Shown: positions 15,992-28,642, counted from the first letter of the stretch. The stretch: DNA of 64,000 nt from Planctomycetota bacterium (GCA_021413865.1 JAIOPN010000024.1:43522-107521), one strand, 5' to 3'. Program-made: numbers and translations. The notes: generated by a model not told the origin, from the sequence alone.

Positions 15992-16642
15992 ATGGCCAAA
16001 CGCCCCACCAGCCCGGCCGCTTTTCAGGTCATCGACCACCCCATCCTCCGCCACATGCTCACCGAGGCGCGCGACAAGCGCACCGGCCACGCGCGGTTCC
16101 GTGAGCTGCTGGGGGCGATCGGCGGGCTGATGGCCTACGAGGCGACGCGCGACCTGGCGGTTGATCCGCTCGCTGTGAACACGCCGCTCGAGGAGTTCAG
16201 GGGCGTGCGGGTGCGGCTGCCGCTGACGATCGTCCCGATCCTGCGCGCCGGCCTGGGCATGGCCGAGGGCATGACGCGCTACCTCCCCGACGCGGGCACG
16301 GGGCACATCGGCATGTTCCGCGACGAGACCCAGCTCAACCCCGTGGGGTACTACGAAAAGCTCCCGCTCAACGTCGCCGGCGGGCCTGTGCTGCTGGTGG
16401 ACCCGATGCTGGCGACCGGCGGCAGCGCGATGGCGGCCGTCACGCTGCTGAAAAACCGCAAGTGCAAAGATATCCGACTGATCTGCCTGGTGGCGGCGCC
16501 CGAGGGCGTGGAGCGGGTGGTGCGCGAGCACCCGGACCTGCGCATTTTTGCTGTGTCGCAGGATCGGGAGTTGGATGATCGCGGGTACATCCTGCCGGGA
16601 CTGGGTGACGCGGGGGACCGGTTGTTTGGGACGAGTGAGTAA
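15992..16642 (+). CDS. upp: Uracil phosphoribosyltransferase
   Basis: A 216-aa pyrimidine-salvage enzyme making UMP from uracil and PRPP. The PRPP-binding loop is VLLVDPMLATGGSAMAAVTLL (around residues 130-150). PILRAGLGMAEGM (around 81) and the uracil-binding C-terminus YILPGLGDAGDRLFGT complete the family pattern. The ATG at 15992 (MAKRPTS) is chosen because the family alignment begins at FQVIDHPILRHML; longer readings run into non-coding leader. No Shine-Dalgarno is clear. A strong palindrome follows the stop. Confidence 0.95.
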   Translation: MAKRPTSPAAFQVIDHPILRHMLTEARDKRTGHARFRELLGAIGGLMAYEATRDLAVDPLAVNTPLEEFRGVRVRLPLTIVPILRAGLGMAEGMTRYLPDAGTGHIGMFRDETQLNPVGYYEKLPLNVAGGPVLLVDPMLATGGSAMAAVTLLKNRKCKDIRLICLVAAPEGVERVVREHPDLRIFAVSQDRELDDRGYILPGLGDAGDRLFGTSE

Positions 16643-16651
16643 GTATTCACT

Positions 16652-16732
16652 CTGGACGAGCCGCGACCGTCAGGGAGCGGTTCTGGGACGGCTCAAAGAA
16701 AGACCGCTCCCAGACGGTCGCGGCTCGTCCAG
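16652..16732. repeat. 30-bp inverted repeat between convergent upp and aroK
   Basis: Arms 16652-16681 and 16703-16732 match at 29 of 30 positions, with a 21-nt loop. It starts 9 nt after upp and ends 8 nt before the aroK stop. No T-tract is present. It could act as a bidirectional 3' end signal, but the length and near-perfection resemble a dispersed intergenic repeat. Confidence 0.75.
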
Positions 16733-16740
16733 GAGCAGCC

Positions 16741-17265
16741 CTAGACGCAGTGGGCCAGAAGGTATTTCACCGCCCCGTCGATGGGGAGGTGGCTCACATC
16801 CAACACCTTGTCGGCGACGGCCTCGTACACCGGACCGCGCTCGGCGAGCATGTGCTTGATCTCATCAATCCCCCCGCCGAACTTCGTCAGCGCCGGCCGG
16901 GTTGCGGCGCTCTTGGCGTCGCCGCTGATGCGCTTGTGCAACTCTTCCGGGGCACACCTGAGATAGACGCGAACGGTGTTGGGGGCCTGCTCGACGGCCT
17001 CGCGTGCCCCGGCCTGCATCAGCGTGCCGCCGCCCAGACCGATCACCATGTTCGGCCTGGCGACCAGTTCACGCGTGACCTCGACCTCGACCTTGCGGTA
17101 GGCCGGCTCCCCCTCGTCGGTCCAGATCTGGGCGACCGTCTTATTGTTGAACCTCTTGCATATCTCGTCGTCCACGTCGATAAAGGTCTTCCACAGCTTG
17201 GCCGCGAGGCTCTTACCGATCGAGGTCTTGCCGCAGCCACGATAACCGATGAGGATGATGTTCAT
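16741..17265 (-). CDS. aroK: Shikimate kinase
   Basis: A 174-aa kinase that phosphorylates shikimate in aromatic amino acid synthesis. The P-loop GYRGCGKT is at residues 7-14, the shikimate-binding DVDDEI near 31-36, YRKVEVE near 56 and the GLGGGT loop near 77. The LID region with CAPEELHKRI follows. The start at 17265 places MNIILIG at the beta-1 strand and is preceded 8 nt upstream by TAGAAT without a Shine-Dalgarno. It is divergent from dciA. Confidence 0.95.
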   Translation of the reverse strand: MNIILIGYRGCGKTSIGKSLAAKLWKTFIDVDDEICKRFNNKTVAQIWTDEGEPAYRKVEVEVTRELVARPNMVIGLGGGTLMQAGAREAVEQAPNTVRVYLRCAPEELHKRISGDAKSAATRPALTKFGGGIDEIKHMLAERGPVYEAVADKVLDVSHLPIDGAVKYLLAHCV

Positions 17266-17273
17266 GCGGCGGC

Positions 17274-17279
17274 ATTCTA
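17274..17279 (-). promoter_or_regulatory. -10-like TAGAAT 8 nt before aroK
   Basis: TAGAAT on the minus strand is followed by GCCGCCGC and the aroK ATG. Leaderless-type arrangement. Confidence 0.45.
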
Positions 17280-17335
17280 GCGACGATCCGGCGGCGGGAC
17301 GGCGGGCGGTTTTCTCGGCGCGATTCAGGTGACCC

Positions 17336-17719
17336 ATGGCTGAAAAAGACCCCCGACAGAAGCACCTGGACCACCTGCGCGAATGGCGCAACAAACCCGA
17401 GCGTGCCAAGATGCTCGGCGACTTCCTGCCCGGGCAGTTCAAGCGCGAGATCGAGAAGCCCTACAAGCAACTGGCGACGATCGCGCCGGTCTGGATGGAA
17501 CTGGTGCCCGCCGAACTGGCGGCGCACACACGGCTGGAGTCCTTCAGCAAGGGCGTGCTGCGCGTGGTGGTCGATTCGAGCTCCCGGCTTTACGAGCTGG
17601 ACCGCCTTCTGCGCGAGGGGTTGCAGGAGCGGATCATCACCGCCCACAAGGGGCCGGCCTTCCGCAAGGTGCAGTTGAAAGTCGGCGCGGTCGCGGGCGG
17701 CGCGGCCGACAACACCTAA
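17336..17719 (+). CDS. dciA: DciA/DUF721-family helicase-loader-like protein
   Basis: A 127-aa protein with the DUF721 (DciA) pattern: IAPVWMELVPAELAAHTRLESFSKGVLRVVVDS followed by LYELDRLLREGL, spanning residues about 47-105. DciA loads the replicative helicase DnaB in bacteria lacking DnaC/DnaI. The basic N-terminal half (1-40) is longer than the core domain. An AGGTGA sits 4 nt from the ATG, a weak Shine-Dalgarno. It is divergent from aroK and followed by a small zinc-ribbon gene. The DciA role is inferred from family membership. Confidence 0.8.
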   Translation: MAEKDPRQKHLDHLREWRNKPERAKMLGDFLPGQFKREIEKPYKQLATIAPVWMELVPAELAAHTRLESFSKGVLRVVVDSSSRLYELDRLLREGLQERIITAHKGPAFRKVQLKVGAVAGGAADNT

Positions 17720-17842
17720 ATCCGAACAACACGGGTCACGTTATACGACCGATTCCGTCTGCAATGGCTGGGTCAAGTAGCCGGCTTATTGCGTCGATAG
17801 CAACCATGAGAGAGTCCCTCCCCCGTCCACGGAGAAACGCAG

Positions 17843-18019
17843 ATGGCAACCGAAGTCGTTCGCATGGTTTGCCCAAACCTTAAGTGCCGGGCATTGCTCA
17901 CCGCCCCCGTGGCGGCCCGCGGCAAAGTTGTGCGTTGCCGTAAGTGCGGCACAAAGGTGCACATCCCCGAGACCGCCCCGGTCAAGACCGACGCAGCCAA
18001 TGACGCCAAGACGGTCTGA
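17843..18019 (+). CDS. 58-aa zinc-ribbon protein
   Basis: A very short protein with two CxxC-like pairs: CPNLKC at residues 10-15 (spacing four) and CRKCG at 32-36. The block APVAARGKVVRCRKCGTKVHI is of the MJ0042/zinc-ribbon type that in planctomycetes often fronts larger proteins. Here it stands alone with a short charged tail. GGAGA lies 7 nt before the ATG. A single zinc site is likely; partners are unknown. Downstream is the enolase-superfamily gene, but no functional link is evident. Confidence 0.6.
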   Translation: MATEVVRMVCPNLKCRALLTAPVAARGKVVRCRKCGTKVHIPETAPVKTDAANDAKTV

Positions 18020-18150
18020 CCTCTCCCGCCCCTCTCCCGCCCCTCCCCCTCCCCACATACCATCCGCGATAAAACCGCACACATGTGCGACGGCTCTTGC
18101 CTCATCCCCGCCGTGGGGCGACCATACCCGCATCCCCTCGGGAGCCGGGC

Positions 18151-19383
18151 ATGTCGCGCATCGCCAACGTCGAGTTGTTCCCCGTGGCCATACCCGCCGA
18201 CGCGAGTTGGGACCTCGACGGCTCGGCGGACACCATCGTCGTGCGCGTCACCGATGACGATGGCGTGACCGGCATCGGCGAGTGCGACGCCCCCGCCACC
18301 GTCGTCCGCTCCTTCCTCGAGATGCCCAACGCGCACCTCTGGAGCCTCAACATCCCGCGCCTGCTCATCGGCCGCGACCCGGTGGAGATCACCGGCCTGT
18401 GGCACGCGATGTACGATGCGACCTTCTGGCCCGGGCGCCGCGGCCTGGGCATCCACGCCCTCTCCGCCGTCGATACCGCGCTGCACGACCTGGTCGCCAA
18501 GAAAATCAACACCCCCGTTTACAAGCTGATGGGCGGCGCCCGCCGCGCGTCCCTCACGCCCTACGCCACCATCTTCCCCGGCATGCCCAACGGCCGGACG
18601 ATCCGGCATGTCATGCAGCGCATCGGCGAGCAGTTCGAGACCGCGATCAAGATGGGCTTCCGCGCCGTCAAGATGGAGGTTCTCTTTGAGGACCTCGCGG
18701 ACGACCGCGAACTCGTCGCGCTCATCAAGGAGGGCCGCGGCATGCTCGGGCCCGACATCACCATGATGGTGGACTTCGGCTACCGGTGGCACGACTGGCG
18801 CGCCGCGCAGTGGGTGCTTGACCGCGTCGAGGCGTGCGACATCTTCTTCGCCGAGGCGACGCTCCAGCACGACGACCTGCTCGGCCACGCAAAACTCGCC
18901 GACCACTGCGCTACCCGCATCGGTGGAGCGGAGGCCGCCGCCACACGCTTCGAGTGCCGCGAGTGGATCGAGGTCGGCAAGGTGGACGTGCTCCAGCCCA
19001 ACATCAACCGCTGCGGCGGGTTGACCGAGATACGCCGGATCGCCCAGATGGCGGAGATGTACGGCGTGCAGGTTGTGCCTCACGGGTGGAAGACCGGCAT
19101 CACCGCCGCGTGCGGGGCGCACTTTCAGGCGAGCACGATCAATGCCCCGTACTTCGAGTACCTCTCCGGTCGGCTGTACGACTCGCCGCTGCGCCGCGAC
19201 CTGGTGGACTTTGAGCCGCCGGTGCGTGATGGCCGCATGGCCCTGCCGGAAAAACCCGGGCTGGGCATCGACCTGAACGAGGCGGTAGTCAAGCGATACC
19301 TCATCCCGCGCACGGCGGAAGACCCTAAAACCCCGCCGGCACGCACTGCCGTCAAACCGCCCGGAAAACGCAATAGAAAGTAG
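18151..19383 (+). CDS. Enolase-superfamily (mandelate racemase/sugar acid dehydratase-like) protein
   Basis: A 410-aa protein with the MR/MLE fold: N-terminal capping domain (1-125) and TIM barrel (130-370). Likely metal ligands are D in MMVDFG, E in FFAEATL and E in GGAEAAA. The barrel end VPHGWKTGI keeps the histidine of the MR-type base. Two usual catalytic positions differ: the KxK motif reads VKMEV, and the aspartate partner of the histidine reads QPNINRCGG with N for D. Activity is therefore uncertain; a sugar-acid dehydratase relative is likely, with rhamnonate dehydratase-like spacing. The ATG at 18151 has GGGAG upstream. An SDR gene follows 5 nt later, suggesting a sugar-acid pathway. 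Confidence 0.8.
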   Translation: MSRIANVELFPVAIPADASWDLDGSADTIVVRVTDDDGVTGIGECDAPATVVRSFLEMPNAHLWSLNIPRLLIGRDPVEITGLWHAMYDATFWPGRRGLGIHALSAVDTALHDLVAKKINTPVYKLMGGARRASLTPYATIFPGMPNGRTIRHVMQRIGEQFETAIKMGFRAVKMEVLFEDLADDRELVALIKEGRGMLGPDITMMVDFGYRWHDWRAAQWVLDRVEACDIFFAEATLQHDDLLGHAKLADHCATRIGGAEAAATRFECREWIEVGKVDVLQPNINRCGGLTEIRRIAQMAEMYGVQVVPHGWKTGITAACGAHFQASTINAPYFEYLSGRLYDSPLRRDLVDFEPPVRDGRMALPEKPGLGIDLNEAVVKRYLIPRTAEDPKTPPARTAVKPPGKRNRK

Positions 19384-19388
19384 CCGAC

Positions 19389-20252
19389 ATGGACCACAGC
19401 AAGATCGACATGAACGCCCTGCTGCGCGGCCGCGTCGCGATCATCACCGGCGCCGGCTCGGGGATGGGCAAGGCCGCGGCGGTGCTGTTCGCGCACCACG
19501 GTGCGAAGGTCCTCGTCGCGGACGTGAACGAAACCACCGGGCGTGCCGTGGTTGATTCCATCGTCGCCTCCGGCGGCGAGGCCGCGTTCATCAAAACAGA
19601 TGTCTCCAGCGCCAAGGACGCCGACGCGATGTGCAAGGCCGCCGTGAGCCGCTGGGGCACGATAGACGTGCTCTACAACAACGCCGCCGCCACGGTGCTG
19701 TGCAATGAAAAAGACCGCCCGGTCCACGAGTTGGAGGAGGCGGTGTGGGACCGGATGATCGACATCTGCCTGAAGGGAGTGTACCTCTGCTCAAAGTACG
19801 CGCTACCGACGATGATGGCCAAGGGGCGCGGCTCGATCATCAATGTGACGAGCATCGACGCGCTGCTCTCCGAGCCGGGCTTCGACAGCTACACCGCCGC
19901 CAAGGGTGGGATCATCTCACTCACCCGCTCGATGGCGGCTGAATACGGGAAGCACAACATCCGCGTGAACGTGATCAGCCCGGGCTACATCATCACCGAG
20001 TGCCAGATGGGCTGGTACAAGAACGACCCCGCCGCCGTCACCAAGGCCCGTTCCTACCACGCCGTCCCGCGCTTGGGCGAGCCGGACGACGTGGCCTACA
20101 TGGCGCTCTACCTGGCGTCCGACCTCTCGGGGTTCGTGACCGGTTCGATCATGCCCGTGGACGGCGGGTTCACGGCGTCCAAGGCGGGGGCGGACGCGTC
20201 CGAGTTTTCCCGCGGATACATGGACCCCGGAGAAATCGCCGATAAAACGTAA
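19389..20252 (+). CDS. Short-chain dehydrogenase/reductase
   Basis: A 287-aa classical SDR. The cofactor motif TGAGSGMG is at residues 20-27, NNAA near 95, the catalytic tetrad has S in VTSIDA, Y and K in YTAAKGG (around 170), and ISPGYIIT follows. VDGGF marks the C-terminal core, and about 25 extra residues follow. The acidic residue after beta-2 (LVADVNE) suggests NAD+ rather than NADP+. It lies 5 nt after the enolase-superfamily gene, so both probably act on the same sugar-acid substrate; the substrate itself cannot be named. Confidence 0.88.
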   Translation: MDHSKIDMNALLRGRVAIITGAGSGMGKAAAVLFAHHGAKVLVADVNETTGRAVVDSIVASGGEAAFIKTDVSSAKDADAMCKAAVSRWGTIDVLYNNAAATVLCNEKDRPVHELEEAVWDRMIDICLKGVYLCSKYALPTMMAKGRGSIINVTSIDALLSEPGFDSYTAAKGGIISLTRSMAAEYGKHNIRVNVISPGYIITECQMGWYKNDPAAVTKARSYHAVPRLGEPDDVAYMALYLASDLSGFVTGSIMPVDGGFTASKAGADASEFSRGYMDPGEIADKT

Positions 20253-20268
20253 ACCATGCCCAGCCTCC

Positions 20269-20274
20269 TAACAT
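20269..20274 (+). promoter_or_regulatory. -10-like TAACAT 5 nt before the ankyrin lipoprotein start
   Basis: TAACAT, then GCATT, then the ATG at 20280. It supports 20280 over the upstream ATG at 20256. Confidence 0.4.
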
Positions 20275-20279
20275 GCATT

Positions 20280-21497
20280 ATGCGCAGGACCATCAGGATG
20301 ACCGGGCTTGCACTCCTCGCCGCCTCGCTGACGGGCTGCGGTGATTCCACCCCCCCGCCCTCCCCCGCGCCGCCGTCCAAACTCCCGGCCACGGTCCTCG
20401 CGCGTGACGCCAAGCCCAGGATGTCCATCCACCAGGCGGCGTTGGAAGGCTCGGCCGAGCAGGTCCAGTTGAACCTGCGCGCGGGGGAAGAGGTCGACGC
20501 CCGCGGGCCCAACGATTTCACGCCGCTCATGATCGCCGCCGCCCAGGGCAACAAGGTCATCGTCGAGATGCTGCTCAACCGCGGCGCCAGCCCCAACGCC
20601 ATCGGCCGGGAGAACACCACCGCCCTGATCCAGGCCGCTTCCCAAGGCCGCTCAACGGCGGTGGAACTACTGCTGGGCCGGGGCGCGGACGTGAACGCCA
20701 CCGACACCGCGGGCATGACGCCGCTGCTCTACGCCGCGAGCAAGGGCAACGTGACGATCTGCGAGATGCTGCTCAACGAGGGGGCGGCCATCAATGTGCG
20801 CAACCGCGGTGGCGCGACGCCGCTCTACCTGGCGGTGGCGAGCAACCAGCCCCGTCTCGTCGATTTTCTGCTCAAGCGCGGCGGTGACATCGAGGCGGCC
20901 ACCAGCGACACGCTGATGCGCCCCCTCCACATCGCCTCCGCGCAGGGCGACATGCAGATGGTCCGGCTGCTCCTGGCCCGGGGGGCCGAGGTGAACGCAA
21001 CGATGCGTAACGGCGAGACGCCGTTGCACCTGGCGGCAATGGAGGGGCACGATGACGTCGCGGGGGAACTACTCGATCACAGCGCCGGCGTGAATGCGCA
21101 GGAAACCGATACGCACCTGACCCCGCTCCACCTGGCCTCCCTCCAGGGCCACCCGGCCGTGGTCGAGAATCTCATCAAGGCCCGTGCGGACATCAACGCG
21201 GTCGCGGCCACCGGCGAGACGCCGCTGATCATGGCCGCCGCGCACGGACAGCCCCGCATCGCCGAGATGCTCGTCTCCGCCGGCGCTAATATCGCGGCCG
21301 CCGACAACCGCAAGTGGACCGCGCTGCACTGGGCCGCCTTCACGGGTCGTATCGAACTCACCCGTCTGCTGCTCGAACGCGGAGGAGACCCCAAGGTCAA
21401 GACCGTGGCGGGCGACACCGCCATATCCCTGGCCATCAAGGAATCTAAGAGCGACGTGCTCGCCCTCTTCTCGAGCATGGGCTACATGATCAAGTAG
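20280..21497 (+). CDS. Ankyrin-repeat lipoprotein
   Basis: A 405-aa predicted lipoprotein. MRRTIRMTGLALLAASLTGC is a textbook type II signal with the lipobox LTGC at residues 17-20. A Pro/Ser linker (21-40) and eleven ankyrin repeats of about 33 residues follow (TPLhhAA..G....h..LL..GA.hN). The array probably forms a curved solenoid on the envelope surface or in the periplasm for protein binding. The start at 20280 fits both the signal peptide and the TAACAT spacing. It follows the SDR by 27 nt but likely has its own promoter. Confidence 0.85.
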   Translation: MRRTIRMTGLALLAASLTGCGDSTPPPSPAPPSKLPATVLARDAKPRMSIHQAALEGSAEQVQLNLRAGEEVDARGPNDFTPLMIAAAQGNKVIVEMLLNRGASPNAIGRENTTALIQAASQGRSTAVELLLGRGADVNATDTAGMTPLLYAASKGNVTICEMLLNEGAAINVRNRGGATPLYLAVASNQPRLVDFLLKRGGDIEAATSDTLMRPLHIASAQGDMQMVRLLLARGAEVNATMRNGETPLHLAAMEGHDDVAGELLDHSAGVNAQETDTHLTPLHLASLQGHPAVVENLIKARADINAVAATGETPLIMAAAHGQPRIAEMLVSAGANIAAADNRKWTALHWAAFTGRIELTRLLLERGGDPKVKTVAGDTAISLAIKESKSDVLALFSSMGYMIK

Positions 21498-21540
21498 TCG
21501 TGCGACGCGGGATATCGGATTGGAAATGGCGGCCGCGGCG

Positions 21541-22161
21541 TCAGTGCGTGCCCGGCTCGTCGTCCTCATCGTCGTCGGCGAGGTCGATGATCGAACTGCC
21601 CTCGGACTGTGCGGCGGAAATGTCGCTTTCCGCCTCGGCGAGCGCTTCGAGAGCGGCGATCGGGTCATCCAGGTCAACCGTGGGGCTGTCCTGTCCGGGG
21701 GGCGCGACCGGCCCGGGCTGCGGGGTGGCGGGTGCTGCGGCGCCAGCGGCCGGGGCGGGCGGCGCCTTGGCGGGCTTGGGCGCGGGGGCGGCCGCAGGCT
21801 CGGGCTGCCGTGGGCGCTGGGTGACGTGGCTCTCCAGCACCGTGCGCACCGCATCGACCCGTTCCGGCTTGCCGTCGATGATCAGCTTGAACACGACCGG
21901 GCCGATGACCACCTCGTCGCCGGGCTGAAGCACCGCTTCCTGGACCCGCGTGCTATTGTGATAGGTGCCGTTGCTCGAGCCCAGGTCGCGCAGCTTGAGC
22001 CGCCCGTCAACCACGCGCAGCTCGCAATGCTGACGCGAAACGCTCGAGAGCGGGATGCGCAGGTCGCATTGGCTCGTCCGGCCGATGACCATGCGGTCTT
22101 TCGCCATCGCAAAATCGCGACGCGTACCGTCGGCCTTGAACATCACCAGCGATACATCCAT
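21541..22161 (-). CDS. FHA-domain protein with disordered acidic tail
   Basis: A 206-aa protein with one N-terminal forkhead-associated domain (about residues 22-95): MVIGRTSQCDLRIP, VSRQHCEL and LGSSNGTYHN are the phosphothreonine-binding loops with the conserved G-R, S-x-x-H and N residues. A Pro/Ala-rich linker (115-165) and an acidic tail ending DDDEDDE follow. It likely docks to phosphothreonine proteins made by Hanks-type kinases; no kinase is in the window. The ATG at 22161 has a GGGAAGGGA purine tract 8 nt upstream. It is divergent from hemW. Confidence 0.85.
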   Translation of the reverse strand: MDVSLVMFKADGTRRDFAMAKDRMVIGRTSQCDLRIPLSSVSRQHCELRVVDGRLKLRDLGSSNGTYHNSTRVQEAVLQPGDEVVIGPVVFKLIIDGKPERVDAVRTVLESHVTQRPRQPEPAAAPAPKPAKAPPAPAAGAAAPATPQPGPVAPPGQDSPTVDLDDPIAALEALAEAESDISAAQSEGSSIIDLADDDEDDEPGTH

Positions 22162-22225
22162 GAATCGGTCCCTTCCCATACACCAGGCCCCCCCATCTAA
22201 CTTCAAGTCTAGCGGCGGGCCTACC

Positions 22226-23383
22226 TTGCTTCAAGACACACCCGGCCGCGCCCGCCCCACAATCCATGCGCTCTACCTCCACATCCCCTTCTGCTTCCAT
22301 AAATGTCACTATTGCGACTTCTACAGCATCGTGGACGACAGCGCCTCGGGCGACCGGCAGGAGGTCTTCACCGACAGGCTTATCGCCGAGCTGCGCCACC
22401 GCGCAGGGCAGGTGGAACTCCAGCCCGTGACGATCTTTGTCGGCGGCGGCACGCCCACGCTTTTACGCACCGCGCTCTGGTCGCGGCTGCTCGAAACCCT
22501 GTGGGGCGTGGTGGACAGGCGAACGGTCGTGGAGTTCACCGTCGAGGCCAACCCGGAAACCGTGACGCCCGAGCTAATGGATGTTCTGGTCCAGGGCGGG
22601 GTCAACCGCGTGAGCCTCGGGGCTCAATCGTTCCAACCGGCGCTGCTCAAGACCCTGGAACGCTGGCACGAGCCCGCGAGCGTCGGGCGGGCGGTGGGCG
22701 TCGTCCGCGGCGCGGGGATCGCCAATATCAATCTCGATCTCATCTTCGCCATCCCGGGGGAGACGACCGCACTGCTGAACACCGACCTGGACGCACTGCT
22801 GGCGATGTCGCCGGATCACGTGAGCTGCTACGGCCTGACCTACGAGCCCAACACCGCCATGACCCAGCGGCTCAAGATGCGCCAGTTCGAGCCCATCGCC
22901 GAGGAGGTTGAGCGCGACATGTACGCCGTGGTGATGGACCGATTGGCCGCCGCGGGATTCGAGCAGTACGAGGTGTCGAACTTTGCCAGGAAAAACCGCC
23001 GCTGCCAACACAACCTCGCCTACTGGACCAACCGCAACTGGATCGGCGTCGGCCCCGGCGCTGCGAGCCACATCGACGGCCACCGCTGGAAAAACCAGCC
23101 GCACCTGGGGCGTTACCTCGCCATGGCCCCGGAGCCTCCGATCGTGGATGAAGAGCACCTGCCCGAGGCACGCCGCACGGGCGAGGAACTCATGCTGCGG
23201 CTGCGGCTGCGTGACGGCGTCGAGCGGGCGTGGCTGACCGCACGGCTGCCCGAGAGCGACCCGCGCGCCGCGCGGCTACGCGAGCTGACCGAGATGGGCA
23301 TGCTCGAATGGTCGGGCGACCGCCTGCGTCTGACACGGGCCGGCATCTTCGTCGCCGACAGCGTGATCGCGGAATTGCTTTAA
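22226..23383 (+). CDS. hemW: Radical SAM HemW-family heme chaperone (coproporphyrinogen oxidase-like)
   Basis: A 385-aa radical SAM protein. LYLHIPFC.HKCHYCDF carries the CX3CX2C cluster motif; FVGGGTPT, VEANPET, RVSLGAQSF and the C-terminal HNLAYWTNRNWIGVGPGAASH are HemW/HemN-family blocks. HemW proteins act as heme chaperones, whereas true HemN decarboxylates coproporphyrinogen III; the short length and lack of the HemN N-terminal extension favour HemW. The start is unclear: TTG 22226 is proposed because all in-frame ATGs fall inside or at the divergent FHA gene. No strong Shine-Dalgarno is seen. Confidence 0.82.
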   Translation: MLQDTPGRARPTIHALYLHIPFCFHKCHYCDFYSIVDDSASGDRQEVFTDRLIAELRHRAGQVELQPVTIFVGGGTPTLLRTALWSRLLETLWGVVDRRTVVEFTVEANPETVTPELMDVLVQGGVNRVSLGAQSFQPALLKTLERWHEPASVGRAVGVVRGAGIANINLDLIFAIPGETTALLNTDLDALLAMSPDHVSCYGLTYEPNTAMTQRLKMRQFEPIAEEVERDMYAVVMDRLAAAGFEQYEVSNFARKNRRCQHNLAYWTNRNWIGVGPGAASHIDGHRWKNQPHLGRYLAMAPEPPIVDEEHLPEARRTGEELMLRLRLRDGVERAWLTARLPESDPRAARLRELTEMGMLEWSGDRLRLTRAGIFVADSVIAELL

Positions 23384-23396
23384 ACTCAGGATGCCC

Positions 23397-23424
23397 GCGC
23401 CGCGTTCACGAAACGACGCGCGGT
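23397..23424. terminator. Possible hairpin between convergent hemW and His-rich gene
   Basis: CCGCGCCGCGTT and AACGACGCGCGG can pair imperfectly around a short loop. There is no T-run, so this is a weak call. Confidence 0.2.
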
Positions 23425-23960
23425 CAGTGCTTGGCGTGGCTGTCGTGGGCCGGCGCGGCGTGGCCGTGCGCATCGTGCGCGGCATGGTCGTCGTGGCCGT
23501 GGTCGCTGGCGGCCGGGTCGGGCGGCTCCGGGCTCTTGAGCTTCAGCGCGGGGATGCCCAGGACGATGGCGGCGATGAACAGCCCGGCGACCGCGATCAG
23601 GACGGGCTGCAAGAACGGGATGTCCCGCAATTCGGGGACGAGCTGCGAGGCGGCGTGAGCGCCGCTGTCGTGACCCTCGCTAGATTCCCCTTCTTCGCCG
23701 TGTGCCTTGCCCGACGGCCGCGCCTCGGCCGGGTGGGATCTCGACATGGCGGGCGATTGCCCGGACACGGCGTCAGAGGTCTCCGTGACCTGCGCTGTGT
23801 GGCCCGCAGCCGGAGCCGTGGCCTGGGCTGCCGTGGAAGTTGCCGGTTCCGGCACGTCGTGCCCGGGCGCGGCGACCAACGATGAACTCCAGCCCGCGGC
23901 CCATAGACCCAGGCCCGCGCCGATGACCGCACCCATCAACCTAAACCTGATCCGCCTCAT
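23424..23960 (-). CDS. Exported/membrane-anchored protein with histidine-rich tail
   Basis: A 178-aa protein of unrecognised family. An N-terminal signal or anchor helix (about 8-30), a low-complexity Ala/Thr/Ser region (33-95), a transmembrane helix (about 115-138, PVLIAVAGLFIAAIVLGIPAL) and a short C-terminal tail with nine histidines in the last 26 residues. The His/Asp repeats suggest transition-metal binding. ATG 23960 is preferred over GTG 23963, with GGAG about 10 nt upstream and TATACT at 23993-23998 as -10. It lies between hemW and secA; no operon is evident. Confidence 0.6.
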   Translation of the reverse strand: MRRIRFRLMGAVIGAGLGLWAAGWSSSLVAAPGHDVPEPATSTAAQATAPAAGHTAQVTETSDAVSGQSPAMSRSHPAEARPSGKAHGEEGESSEGHDSGAHAASQLVPELRDIPFLQPVLIAVAGLFIAAIVLGIPALKLKSPEPPDPAASDHGHDDHAAHDAHGHAAPAHDSHAKH

Positions 23961-23992
23961 CACAATCGCACTCCGTGCCGTTTGGCCCGGCC

Positions 23993-23998
23993 AGTATA
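23993..23998 (-). promoter_or_regulatory. -10-like TATACT of the His-rich protein gene
   Basis: TATACT ends 32 nt before the ATG at 23960, giving a short leader with a GGAG. Confidence 0.35.
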
Positions 23999-24041
23999 TC
24001 GCGGGGAGGGAACGAATAGCGAATGGCGGAATGCGGCCCGA

Positions 24042-28109
<4,068 letters not shown>

Positions 28110-28282
28110 GGCGATTCCGTTTCTGCCGGGGGCAATAGCGATCGACTGCGGATCGGGACTATGACTGGATTCTGAAAACCGGGACCGCGCCGGCGGCACG
28201 AACACCGCGGACACGGCCTAAGCCCGCAAACAAAACCGTGGGGGTAACCCCGTTCGGTCCACGCGGGACGACGGCCGATGTG

Positions 28283-28642
28283 TCAGAGAATGAATGGAGG
28301 GGGCAGGTCGACGTGGTTCCACCGGCCAAAGGCCACCGGTGAAAACGCCATCAAGCCGGAGCCCACGCGGGAGGAAACCGCGGTCTGCGTAACGATGGGG
28401 AGATTCGTGCCGGAGGGAAGAACCGCCATCGCCTGGCCGCGCATCTCGCGGGCCATGCGGGTGAGCGAATCGAGCCACTGGGTCACGGCCCTGCGGTCGG
28501 TGGACTCAACGGACTCGACGCGCGAACCGGCGTGGAGCACCACCGCCCCGAGCGACACGTCCGCCGACGCCGCCAGTGACAACGCCACCGCCACGACCAG
28601 GAGGGCCGTCGGGGGGATGCCATTGGCGAGGGAACGTTTCAT
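28283..28642 (-). CDS. Hypothetical exported protein
   Basis: A 119-aa protein of no recognised family. MKRSLANGIPPTALLVVAVALSLAASADV looks like a signal peptide. The mature part has a short helix (STDRRAVTQWLDSLTRMAREMRG) and a Pro/aromatic C-terminus. The start at 28642 is chosen because GATAAT ends 7 nt upstream; the alternative starts 9 nt before it overlap that hexamer. It lies upstream of secA on the same strand. Confidence 0.45.
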   Translation of the reverse strand: MKRSLANGIPPTALLVVAVALSLAASADVSLGAVVLHAGSRVESVESTDRRAVTQWLDSLTRMAREMRGQAMAVLPSGTNLPIVTQTAVSSRVGSGLMAFSPVAFGRWNHVDLPPPFIL

